Shown here in pieces: positions 6,356 through 13,926 of a DNA stretch of 14,413 nucleotides; the first letter of the stretch is position 1, and every line of letters begins with the position of its first letter. Location of the stretch: contig CATPBV010000328.1 in the NCBI GenBank assembly GCA_955652345.1, forward strand, positions 1 through 14,413, given 5' to 3'. This stretch comes from an uncultured Solirubrobacteraceae bacterium. GTDB lineage: Bacteria; Actinomycetota; Thermoleophilia; Solirubrobacterales; Solirubrobacteraceae. The notes beneath the pieces were generated by a model, which was not told the DNA's origin, ran no database searches, and saw only the letters and a program-made list of their open reading frames with translations. Both the position numbers and the translations under genes were made by a program.

Positions 6356-7109
6356 TGAGCCCGATGCCGAGGGTGTCGGATCGAAGGCCGAGGCGAAGCG
6401 TCTCGAGCGCGAGCACGTCGCCGGCCGAGATGTTGCCGAGGTTGACCTCGGGGCCGAAGCGGCGCACGAACCACACCTGCTGGTCCTTCCGAGGGGCGTC
6501 GAACATGATCCGCCGCTGGTCCACCTCGTGGACGATCTCGTCGATCAGCCCCTCCCGGACCTCGCCGTTCGGCCGGAAGATGCCCGCCGTCCCTGCCTCA
6601 CGCCCCTCGGCGATCACCTTCCACGCGCCCGCCTGAAGCTCGGCCCGCATCATCTCGACCCACCGGTAGGGGGGAGTGATCGCGCCAGTGTCGTCCTTGG
6701 AGCCGACCTCGGAGAGCACCGTGAACTCGCCTGACAGGCGCTCGATCAAGTCGAGCTTGCGCTCGTGCTCGAGCGAGATTGTGCCGTCGGATATCTCGAA
6801 GTGCCGCAGGCCCAATTCGTGAACCCACGCGATCAGACGATCGAGACGCTCTTGCGCGATCGCGATCTCGGTGAGCGTCCCGCCGAGGACCACCGGGATC
6901 TCGTGGCCGGCGTAGCGCTCCAGCTTGGGCGCGAGGTTTGCAGTCGCCAGCGCCGTTCCCCAGCCGAGCTTGACGATGTCGATGAACTCGCCCGCGACCT
7001 CGACCATCCCGTCGACCTCGGCGATTGAGAGGCCCCTGTCGATCACGTGTGTGATCCCGCCCTCGCGAGGCTTGGCGCTGCGGGCAGGAAGGGTTAGGAG
7101 GTCCTGCAT
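6348..7109 (-). CDS. comA: Phosphosulfolactate synthase
   Basis: Catalyses addition of sulfite to phosphoenolpyruvate, giving (2R)-phospho-3-sulfolactate. This is the first step of coenzyme M synthesis in methanogens and of sulfolactate formation in other organisms. The protein has 253 residues, the normal family length. Family signatures run in order: GGITHVIDRGLS (17-28), FIDIVKLGWGTAL (42-54), HFEISDGTISL (103-113), LSEVGSKD (132-139), KVIAEGREAGTAGIF (164-178), FDAPRKDQQVWFV (203-215) and FGPEVNLGNIS (218-228). Together these make the assignment firm and the TIM-barrel active site looks intact. It starts at ATG 7109, 18 nt after the LytR_C gene. Its 3' end overlaps the phosphatase start. 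None of the later coenzyme M genes (comC, comDE) is visible, so free sulfolactate or a derivative is a more likely product than coenzyme M. Confidence 0.93.
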   Translation of the reverse strand: MQDLLTLPARSAKPREGGITHVIDRGLSIAEVDGMVEVAGEFIDIVKLGWGTALATANLAPKLERYAGHEIPVVLGGTLTEIAIAQERLDRLIAWVHELGLRHFEISDGTISLEHERKLDLIERLSGEFTVLSEVGSKDDTGAITPPYRWVEMMRAELQAGAWKVIAEGREAGTAGIFRPNGEVREGLIDEIVHEVDQRRIMFDAPRKDQQVWFVRRFGPEVNLGNISAGDVLALETLRLGLRSDTLGIGLSG

Positions 7110-7127
7110 GCCGAGGGCCTCGAGGCG

Positions 7128-8453
7128 CTAATGAGACGCGATGTCCGCGCCGGCGGTGACGACCACCTGTGCGTTGCAAGGTGCCTGCGGGCAGGCAACC
7201 GTGTGCGTGCTCGAGTCGATGGGCTGGACAGCCGATGGCTTCAATCTCAGAGCTCGGGCCACCTGAAGCGCGTCGGCGCGACGACCAGGCACGTACGCGA
7301 TGACCGAGGTGGTGAAGGTCTGGTTCGAGGCGGTGGCGACCGTCCCCCGCTTGTAACCGAGCGCCGCGAGTCTCGTCGCGGTGCGGCCGGCAAGGCCGTT
7401 GACCGCGGTCCCGTTGAGCACGGCGACCGTCACCGTCGCGGGATTGAACGCGCCCGGCTTCTTGCCCGCATGTGCGCCCGTTGCGTGACCAGCGGTCGAT
7501 GTCGAGGCACTCGGCGTCGAGCTCTGAGTCAGCATCAGCACCGCGACGACCACTGCGCCCGCGGCAGCAGCGCCAGCCAGGAGCGCTACCAGACGCCCGA
7601 CGCGCGATCGGCGCCTGGGCGTCTGCGGCTCGAGCGGCGGCCGGCGTGGGGCGATCGGGCGCGCGCGGGGACGTTCGACGCGCGGGGCGCCTCGGTCGGC
7701 GACGGGCGGCAGCGTGTCGCGGTCGGCGACTGTCGCGCCGTACGCGCCGTCACGGCTCGCACCATTCCCCGCACCCGCGAACGTTGCCGGTGGGACACCT
7801 CCGGGCTCGTCATGGGCCGTGCCCGCGACAGCGGTGACCTCGGAGGTCGGCTCGACCGGCCCGACGCCCGCGACCGCAGGCTCCACCGAGGTGACGGCGG
7901 GAGCCGCTGCCACCACGCCCGGCGTCGCGGGCTCCATCGCGGCGATACCGTCGGCCGCTGGAGCTACCGCCGGCACCTCGGCCGCGGCCGGCTCCGGCGC
8001 GGGGATGCGATCAGGGGCGGACGGGCCCGCGCCATCTGCTGCTGAGATCGCGGGCTCGGGCTGTGGAACCGTCGTGATTGGTACCACCCGGGTTGCCGAC
8101 GCGAGCGCCGGCGCCGCAACTCCCGCCGGTGGCGCAGGCATCTGCGCCGTCGCCCCGACGGCAACGGCGCTCGGCACGACCCGCGACACGGCTACCGCGG
8201 CGCCGGCTGGCGCCGATCCCACGGCCGCCGGCGAGGCAGTCGAGCGACGCGCGACCTGTGCGATCCGCGCCTCGAGATGCTCCACGCGCTGGGCAGCCTG
8301 GAGGGCCTGCTCGCGCAGGTTCGCGGTCTCCCGAGCCTGGGCGAAGTACAGGAGCACCAGGATCGCGAGACCGACGATCGCGGCGAACCCGACATCCGCA
8401 CCCACCGAGGAGACGAGCTGGTGGATCGAGAAGGCGAACGGGACCAATCCCAT
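7128..8453 (-). CDS. Two-TM protein with Ala/Pro-rich linker and C-terminal LytR_C domain
   Basis: A 441-residue envelope protein. Order of parts: TM segment 1 (about 22-38), a short coiled coil (ARETANLREQALQAAQRVEH, 40-59, continuing to about 68), a long low-complexity Ala/Pro/Val linker (about 72-255), a basic stretch (PRVERPRARPIAPRR, then PRRRSRVGR, 257-287), TM segment 2 (about 288-308), a Ser/Thr/Gly spacer, and a LytR_C domain (about 340-436: VTVAVLNGTAVNGLAGRTA, LAALGY, TTSVIAYVPG, AQVVVTAGAD). Two cysteines (421 and 426) in the last domain could pair outside the cell. LytR_C usually follows an LCP ligase domain that attaches polymers to peptidoglycan; here no LCP domain is present. 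The frame is open further upstream to 8702, but ATG 8453 is chosen because AAGGG precedes it and the upstream part overlaps the dehydratase gene and is Arg/Ser-rich. Confidence 0.85.
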   Translation of the reverse strand: MGLVPFAFSIHQLVSSVGADVGFAAIVGLAILVLLYFAQARETANLREQALQAAQRVEHLEARIAQVARRSTASPAAVGSAPAGAAVAVSRVVPSAVAVGATAQMPAPPAGVAAPALASATRVVPITTVPQPEPAISAADGAGPSAPDRIPAPEPAAAEVPAVAPAADGIAAMEPATPGVVAAAPAVTSVEPAVAGVGPVEPTSEVTAVAGTAHDEPGGVPPATFAGAGNGASRDGAYGATVADRDTLPPVADRGAPRVERPRARPIAPRRPPLEPQTPRRRSRVGRLVALLAGAAAAGAVVVAVLMLTQSSTPSASTSTAGHATGAHAGKKPGAFNPATVTVAVLNGTAVNGLAGRTATRLAALGYKRGTVATASNQTFTTSVIAYVPGRRADALQVARALRLKPSAVQPIDSSTHTVACPQAPCNAQVVVTAGADIASH

Positions 8454-8457
8454 GCAG

Positions 8458-8462
8458 CCCTT
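8458..8462 (-). promoter_or_regulatory. Ribosome binding site (AAGGG) of the LytR_C gene
   Basis: On the minus strand AAGGG precedes ATG 8453 with a 4-nt spacer and lies just past the dehydratase stop codon. It decides this start against the longer open frame that runs back into the dehydratase gene. Confidence 0.6.
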
Positions 8463-8466
8463 GAGT

Positions 8467-10422
8467 CTACGTGGCGATCCGGGCGCCAGGATCAGAAGCC
8501 TGCAACCGGGATCCCGACAGCGTCGAGACGCGCTTGGCCAGCGCCGAAGCATCGCCCTCGAGCACCAGCAGGTTGATCTCGGCGAAGGTTCGCTCAACCC
8601 ATCCTGGATCGAGCGGATCGCGCTCGGCGAGCAGGATCTTCTGGGCCGGTGTCGGTTGCGGGCGCTCGTCAGGGTTGAACAGGTCCTCGTGGAACTTCTC
8701 ACCCGGTCGAGCGCCCACCACCTGGATCGCGATGTCGCGCTCGGGCTCGAGCCCCGAAAGCCGGATCATCGTCTCGGCCAGGTGCAGGATCTTGATCGGC
8801 TCTCCCATCTCGAGGACGAACACCTCACCGCCCTGAGCACCGAGCGAGCCTGCGCGGATGATCAGCTGAACGGCCTCCGGGATCGTCATGAAGTAGCGGG
8901 TCATCCGCGGATCGGTGAGGGTCACCGGGCCGCCGGCAGTGATCTGGCGGCGGAAGATAGGCACCACAGATCCAGATGAGCCGAGCACGTTGCCGAACCG
9001 CACGGTGGCGTACTTGGTGTCCGGATACCTGACGGCAGCGGCCGCGACGGCCCATTCGGCGAGCGCTTTCGAAGCCCCCATGACGGTCGCCGCCTTGACC
9101 GCCTTGTCCGTCGAGACCAGCACGAATCGGGAGACGCCCTTCTCGCCGGCGATCGTCGCGACCAGGCGCGTCGCGAGGGCGTTGTTGCGGATCGCCTCCA
9201 CAGGGTTGATCTCCATCATCGCCACGTGCTTGTAGGCGGCGGCGTGGAAGATCACGGCAGGTCGATGCTCGGCGAGGACCTCGCGGATGCGCTCCTCCTC
9301 CTTGCAGTCGGCAAGGACCGGCAGAGCGGTACGGACGTGACGCTCCTCCTCGAGCTCGCGCAGGATCTCGAACAGGTTGTCCTCGGCGTGGTCGACCAGC
9401 ACGAGCTTGCGCGGACCGACTCGCGCGATCTGGCGGCAGAGCTCGGCGCCGATCGACCCGCCGGCGCCGGTCACCATCACCACCTCGCCGGCGAGGTACC
9501 CCCCGACGCGCTCGACCTCCATCACCACCGGCTCGCGTCCGAGCATGTCCTCGACCCTCACCTCGCGCAGCTGGCGGGTGACCCGGAGCTGGCCGGAGCT
9601 GTCCTGCAGGAGCTCGAACATCGTGGGCGTGGTGCGGACCGGAATCCCGCGCTCACGGCAGGCGGTGACCACTCTTGCCCGAAGCGTCCCCGGCGCCGAC
9701 GGGATCGCGATCACGACCTCTTCGGGCTCGACCTCATCGAGCACCCGGGCAAGGTCGGCGGCCTCGGTCGAGCCGAGCACCTTGAGCCCGTGCTCGTCCT
9801 TGATCCCGCGCTTGCGGGGGTCATCGTCGACGAAGCCGACCGGGCGCATCCGCAGCTGCGGGTTGCGGACCAGCTCCTTGACCACGAGACGGCCACCCTG
9901 TCCGCCCCCGACGATCAGCACGTCGCGGGCGCCCTTGGCGACGCGGAAGCTGCGCACGCGCCCTTCGACCACAAGGTGGACTACGAAGCGCGCCGCGACC
10001 AGCAGCGCCAGCGCGAGCAGGAAGAACATGGCGATCACGCTCACTGGCAGCAGCGCGACGGCGGTCACGCGCCGCGGCGAAACCGTCTGCACCGGATGCA
10101 GGATCGTGACTGCGCCGACGATCACCAGCGTCGCCACGACCATCGCCTTGGCCACCGCCTCGTAGTCGCGCTGACCCACGAATGTCCACAGCCGCTGGTA
10201 TTGGCCGAACGCGGCTAACGCCGCCAGCGAGACCGGTACGACCCACCAGATCGTGGCCTCGAACAGGCTCTGGTAGCGAGCGGTCAAGGGGGTCACGGCG
10301 AACTCGAACCTCAGCCCGAAGGCGAGGAAATATGCGAACGCGACCAACGCACCGTCCACAACGAGCTGGGGCACGGAGTGGCGGTGGACGGGAAAGGCCG
10401 CGGATCTCATCCGCCGGCGCAT
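8467..10422 (-). CDS. Membrane-type nucleotide-sugar 4,6-dehydratase (CapD/WbpM/PglF-like)
   Basis: Predicted to convert UDP-N-acetylglucosamine to a 4-keto-6-deoxy sugar nucleotide, the entry step to bacillosamine, FucNAc or QuiNAc-type sugars. At 651 residues it is the large form: four or so N-terminal TM segments (about 18-150), a first Rossmann domain with VGGGQGG (171-177), and an SDR dehydratase domain with TGAGGSIG (318-325), HAAAYKHV (393-400), VSTDKAV (436-442), the catalytic Lys452 in MGASK (Met448 in place of the usual SDR Tyr, as in PglF/FlaA1), and RFGNVLGSSGSVVP (475-488). All expected motifs are intact. It starts at ATG 10422; a second in-frame ATG is at 10410, and neither has a strong Shine-Dalgarno. 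The aminotransferase at the right edge of the window would be a natural partner. The exact product stereochemistry cannot be read from the sequence. Confidence 0.93.
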   Translation of the reverse strand: MRRRMRSAAFPVHRHSVPQLVVDGALVAFAYFLAFGLRFEFAVTPLTARYQSLFEATIWWVVPVSLAALAAFGQYQRLWTFVGQRDYEAVAKAMVVATLVIVGAVTILHPVQTVSPRRVTAVALLPVSVIAMFFLLALALLVAARFVVHLVVEGRVRSFRVAKGARDVLIVGGGQGGRLVVKELVRNPQLRMRPVGFVDDDPRKRGIKDEHGLKVLGSTEAADLARVLDEVEPEEVVIAIPSAPGTLRARVVTACRERGIPVRTTPTMFELLQDSSGQLRVTRQLREVRVEDMLGREPVVMEVERVGGYLAGEVVMVTGAGGSIGAELCRQIARVGPRKLVLVDHAEDNLFEILRELEEERHVRTALPVLADCKEEERIREVLAEHRPAVIFHAAAYKHVAMMEINPVEAIRNNALATRLVATIAGEKGVSRFVLVSTDKAVKAATVMGASKALAEWAVAAAAVRYPDTKYATVRFGNVLGSSGSVVPIFRRQITAGGPVTLTDPRMTRYFMTIPEAVQLIIRAGSLGAQGGEVFVLEMGEPIKILHLAETMIRLSGLEPERDIAIQVVGARPGEKFHEDLFNPDERPQPTPAQKILLAERDPLDPGWVERTFAEINLLVLEGDASALAKRVSTLSGSRLQASDPGARIAT

Positions 10423-10471
10423 GCGCGGGTGATTCTAGTCGTGGGCCCCGCGACAGACCTGCTCTGGGCGC

Positions 10472-12277
10472 TCAGGAGACCTTCAGCGTCGTCGACGTCG
10501 ACAGGACATTGCCGCGTCGGTCCAGGGCCTGCACCGCAACGAAGGTCTGGCTTGGGATCTTGATGGCGGTCTCGAACCCACGCTTGACGGCCGTTCCAAC
10601 CTGCGTGAGCGCGCCGGGGCTGCTGCCTCCGAGGACGCGCCAGGACGCCACGTTGGTGGCCCCGTTCCAGCTCACGTACACCATCGTCGAGCTCCCCTGG
10701 AGGACCACGGCGATCGCCGGCAGTGTGACCGGCGTTCCGTTCCACGCGAACCGGTACGCGCGGTAGCTCGAGTCGGGCGTGCCCGGACCCGCGGCGACGA
10801 ACCGACCATCGAAGATCAGGTTCCCTTGCGGGTCGTACTCGCTGAAGTAAGCCTGCTGGCCCCACCCCAGGAAGTCATGGCGATCGCGCAGCTGCTGGAA
10901 GTTGCCTTCGAAGTTGGCCGACAGCGGCGGCGCGTGCACGTGGCTGGCCACCTGCCTGACGGTCATGTGGCGAAGGCTGACGATCAGCTTGATGCCGCGG
11001 GACTGCGTGTGGATCTTGGGCGGCCCGGCGCTGTCATCGAACAGCGTGATGAACCAGTCGCTGTTCGCGCGGATCCGGACGTCGTGCTGGAACGCCCAGT
11101 ACACGCCCGGCGCCAGCTTGAAGCTTGAGTGCTTGCCGCCGAGCCGCCAGATCACGGCGCCGGTGCGATGATCGACCTTGTACGCGGCCCAGGTGTTACG
11201 TCCGGAGATCACGAGGTTGCCGTCGTTGTCCACGTCGACCGAGTTGACGTGGAAGTAGTCGTATGGGTTGTGGTTGAGCTTCGGATGGCCCTCGTAGCTG
11301 TCGGACACGGGGACGTGATCGAGGCTGTCCCATTGGAAGAGCACCAGCCCTGTCGGGATGTCGATCTCCTGCACGACCGAGTCGATGACATGCTGCGGGG
11401 GGGAACCGGGCGCAGTCCAGACGACCGGGTAGTTGGCCACGATCAGCGCGGTTCCGTACGGAGTCAGTTGGAACTCGTGGAGATCGGCGCTCAGGCCGTT
11501 GGCCGCATGGATCGCGGCGATCTGCCGGTACGAGCTGTCGTTGATGATGTCGACGCCGTTGCCGATGCCGGCTGTCACGGATCCCTGCCACCAGGTCAGG
11601 ACCGGCCTTCCGTTATACCGCTGAACCCTGAAGTCGGCCACCGAGGTATCGCCGTGCATGGGCTTGAACCAGATCAGCTGACCGTTTGGGTCGATGATCT
11701 CCGGTCCGTCATACAGCGGCCCGTTCTGAGGCGCGAGGAATATGTCTCCGCGGGCGGTGGGTCCGCGCTTGAGAATCTGGACCGCAGCCGGAATGAGGTC
11801 CGATCGCGACCGAAACTGCCAGACGTCGCCCGCCCTGCGAGCGGCAGCGGGCCAGTGAATGGCCGGGAATCCGATCAGCGGTGTGGCCACCTTGAAGCTG
11901 AATGTGCCCTGCTTCCCACCCACGATGTTCAGCGACGTCTCCACCGTGACCGTCTCTCCGGGGGCGAACGGGACCGAGGGAAGGAAGCTTCCTCCGCGCC
12001 CATCGGAATCCGCGGCAACGGTTCCGTTATGCGCGCCGCTCACCGAACCGGTGACGGTGATCCCCGCCAGCATGCTCGGTGAGACTCCCCTGAACGCGAT
12101 CTGGGTCTCGGGTGCGGCAACCTGGCCGCCGGGAATCGGATAGACGTACACCTTCGGTGGTGCCGCGACGCCCGCGCCAGGTACCAGAGCCACCGCGGCG
12201 GCACACGCGAGCGTGGCCAGCAGGGCTCTGCCAGCCGACCTCGACCCCCAGTTTCGCTTCCTAGCTACGACTTGCAC
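10472..12277 (-). CDS. Secreted ASST-like (arylsulfotransferase family) protein, cysteine-free mature form
   Basis: A 601-residue exported protein. A signal peptide (about 1-39: RALLATLACAAAVALVPGAGVAA) is followed by an Ig-like domain (about 40-133), a six-bladed propeller of the arylsulfotransferase family (about 140-510), and a C-terminal fibronectin-like domain (about 515-601: VYVSWNGATNVASWRVLGG) shared with the neighbouring paralogue. PAPS-independent ASSTs move a sulfuryl group between phenols through a sulfated histidine. The matching residues appear present: DLHEF (His267), YFHVNSVD (His343), VISGRN (Arg360) and FQHDVRI (His398, the candidate sulfated residue). I see no cysteine after the signal peptide, so the disulfide required in the enterobacterial enzyme is absent. 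It starts at GTG 12277; no clear Shine-Dalgarno is visible. Substrate unknown; activity on phenols or on a surface glycan is inference. Confidence 0.85.
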   Translation of the reverse strand: MQVVARKRNWGSRSAGRALLATLACAAAVALVPGAGVAAPPKVYVYPIPGGQVAAPETQIAFRGVSPSMLAGITVTGSVSGAHNGTVAADSDGRGGSFLPSVPFAPGETVTVETSLNIVGGKQGTFSFKVATPLIGFPAIHWPAAARRAGDVWQFRSRSDLIPAAVQILKRGPTARGDIFLAPQNGPLYDGPEIIDPNGQLIWFKPMHGDTSVADFRVQRYNGRPVLTWWQGSVTAGIGNGVDIINDSSYRQIAAIHAANGLSADLHEFQLTPYGTALIVANYPVVWTAPGSPPQHVIDSVVQEIDIPTGLVLFQWDSLDHVPVSDSYEGHPKLNHNPYDYFHVNSVDVDNDGNLVISGRNTWAAYKVDHRTGAVIWRLGGKHSSFKLAPGVYWAFQHDVRIRANSDWFITLFDDSAGPPKIHTQSRGIKLIVSLRHMTVRQVASHVHAPPLSANFEGNFQQLRDRHDFLGWGQQAYFSEYDPQGNLIFDGRFVAAGPGTPDSSYRAYRFAWNGTPVTLPAIAVVLQGSSTMVYVSWNGATNVASWRVLGGSSPGALTQVGTAVKRGFETAIKIPSQTFVAVQALDRRGNVLSTSTTLKVS

Positions 12278-12328
12278 GCTTGACTGCCGTGGAGTTGCGC
12301 GAAAAAGATTACGGGTCGGAGAGAACGT

Positions 12329-13882
12329 CTAGTAGAACGGGAGGCCGGGCGGTTTCTTGCCCGGGAAGACGGCCGAGGTGGCGAGCACGTGTCCGCTGCT
12401 GTCGAGCGCTTGGACCTTGTAGCGCTTGTAGCGCTTCCCAAGCGTGATCGTCGTCTCGAAGCCGCTCTTGCGAAGGGTGGCGACAGCCGCGAGGTGCCTG
12501 CCACTCGTTCCGGCAAGAACCCGCCACTTCGACACCAGCGTCGCGCCGTTCCAGCTGGCGTAGACGATCGTCCTGCCGCTCACGGTGCGGACCGCTCCGG
12601 ACGGAGCGGAAGATGGCTTGCCGACCCAGCTCTCGAGACGTGCCCGGTAGCTCACATTCGGCGTCGGAAACACGGCGTCCAGCAGTACCTTCCCGCTGGC
12701 ACTGAACTCGGTGAAGTAGGACCGTGAGCCCCAGCCAACGAGCGCGCCGCCGCCGGGCAGCTGCTGCATGGAGCCGAGGAACGTCACGTAGAACTTCTTC
12801 CCTTTCTCGTACTGGGCAACGAGCGTGGCGGTGCGGGCGCTGAGGTCGAGCCTGAGAACGAGACCCCGTGCCGGCCCGTTCGGCGGGACGAACGTCGTCC
12901 CCTTCATCCCGCAGCACGCGTCGTCGAAGATCGTCAGGAGCCCGCTGCTGTTGAGCTGGGCGTCGTGCTGCCAGGAGAACGCGGCGCCCCGACCGAACAG
13001 GAAGTTGCTGCCGGTGCCGCCCAGGGTCCAGGTGATGTTCCCGGTGGCGACGTCGACCAGGTACACAGCCGAGGTGTTTCGCATCGAAACCAGGAGACTC
13101 CCGGAGCTGCCGAACGAAGGCTGCAGCTGGATCGAGTTGACGTGATACGCATCCCAGGGGACATTCGCGGCGCCGGGGCTGATGTGCGCCTGCGTCAGCG
13201 GGATGTGCCCTAGCGCGTCCCACGTGTAGAGAAGTGCGCCGGTCTGGAGGTCGTACTCCTGGATCGCGCAGTCGAGCAGGATGCCGTTCGCGGACCCGTG
13301 CTCCGCGGTCAGGTTCATCGGCATTTGCTTGTAAGCCGTTACCCAGGCGTCGTGGCCAGTGATCACCATCTCGTGCGGGCTGATCACCCATCCGCTCTGC
13401 CCCTTGAGCGTGGCGATCAGGCGGTAGTTCTGCCCGACGACCACGTCCTCGCCGGAGATGGTGGCGCCCGTCTTCGAGATCACACCCTGCCACCAGCTGA
13501 GCGCCGGCTGGCCGTTGTAGCTCTGGACGGCGAGGTTCGTCGCCAGATTGTTGACCGGCACGGGGGCGAACCAGACCGGCCGAAGATGGCCGTCGAGGAT
13601 CATCGGGCCACTCTGGCCGACCATCGGCCCGGCGAAGCCCAGGTCCCTGAAGTTGCTGAGGATCAGATATCCGGGCGCGAGCTTCCCGTAGGCAGTGCGA
13701 ACGTCCGTGGTCAGCTTCGGGGGATGCAGCTTGGGCGCCGAGTAGAAGGTCCAGGTGCCCTTGGTGGTGAACACGCCGATCGGCTTCGCAGCGAGAGCTC
13801 CCGGCGCGAACGCGGCTGCGATGCAGGCACAGATGGAGGCGGTCGCGAGCGCGACCCGAAGGCTGGGCTTGGGCATATCCAT
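12329..13882 (-). CDS. Secreted ASST-like (arylsulfotransferase family) protein, second paralogue
   Basis: A 517-residue exported relative of the next gene, without that protein's N-terminal Ig-like domain. Numbered from ATG 13882, a signal peptide covers about 1-32 (LRVALATASICACIAAAFAP). The propeller includes ILDGHLRPVWF, ALSWWQG, SPHEM (His170), AYHVNSIQ (His247), VSMRN (Arg268) and SWQHDAQ (His306, the candidate sulfated residue). A C-terminal fibronectin-like domain follows (IVYASWNGATLVSKWRVLAG). Unlike its neighbour it keeps cysteines in the mature part, including an adjacent pair in FDDACCGMKG (Cys323, Cys324). Alternative starts are GTG 13897 and ATG 13876; the signal peptide is the same in all cases and no Shine-Dalgarno decides between them. 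The stop is followed by about 50 nt before the second ASST-like gene, so the pair is probably co-transcribed and arose by duplication. Confidence 0.85.
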   Translation of the reverse strand: MDMPKPSLRVALATASICACIAAAFAPGALAAKPIGVFTTKGTWTFYSAPKLHPPKLTTDVRTAYGKLAPGYLILSNFRDLGFAGPMVGQSGPMILDGHLRPVWFAPVPVNNLATNLAVQSYNGQPALSWWQGVISKTGATISGEDVVVGQNYRLIATLKGQSGWVISPHEMVITGHDAWVTAYKQMPMNLTAEHGSANGILLDCAIQEYDLQTGALLYTWDALGHIPLTQAHISPGAANVPWDAYHVNSIQLQPSFGSSGSLLVSMRNTSAVYLVDVATGNITWTLGGTGSNFLFGRGAAFSWQHDAQLNSSGLLTIFDDACCGMKGTTFVPPNGPARGLVLRLDLSARTATLVAQYEKGKKFYVTFLGSMQQLPGGGALVGWGSRSYFTEFSASGKVLLDAVFPTPNVSYRARLESWVGKPSSAPSGAVRTVSGRTIVYASWNGATLVSKWRVLAGTSGRHLAAVATLRKSGFETTITLGKRYKRYKVQALDSSGHVLATSAVFPGKKPPGLPFY

Positions 13883-13926
13883 AACCGACCGTAACACGCG
13901 GGTGCGCCGGATTGTTTCGCCGCGAC

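Noticed and set aside
8454..8702. Longer start for the LytR_C gene
   Set aside because: The extra 83 residues are Arg/Ser/Pro-rich, overlap the dehydratase coding region and lack a ribosome binding site; ATG 8453 has AAGGG before it.
7714..8979. 421-codon plus-strand open frame
   Set aside because: Antisense to the LytR_C and dehydratase genes; its Ala/Thr/Gly-rich product mirrors the low-complexity linker on the other strand. The minus-strand proteins have clear domains.
10423..10471. TAGAAT on the minus strand just before the dehydratase as a -10 promoter element
   Set aside because: No matching -35 element at the proper distance, and it would give an almost leaderless transcript. A chance match is as likely.
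9226..12082. Further long plus-strand frames, about 9226-10218 and 11129-12082
   Set aside because: Antisense to the dehydratase and the ASST-like gene, His/Asp/Arg-rich, with no domain match. Both are explained by codon bias of the real genes.
12278..12328. Intergenic gap between the two ASST-like genes as a terminator or promoter
   Set aside because: Contains a short T-run on the minus strand but no stem before it and no clear promoter elements.
12309..13493. 394-codon minus-strand frame inside the first-transcribed ASST-like gene
   Set aside because: Same strand but shifted frame, Arg-rich and without domains; the overlapping frame has a signal peptide and a full ASST pattern.
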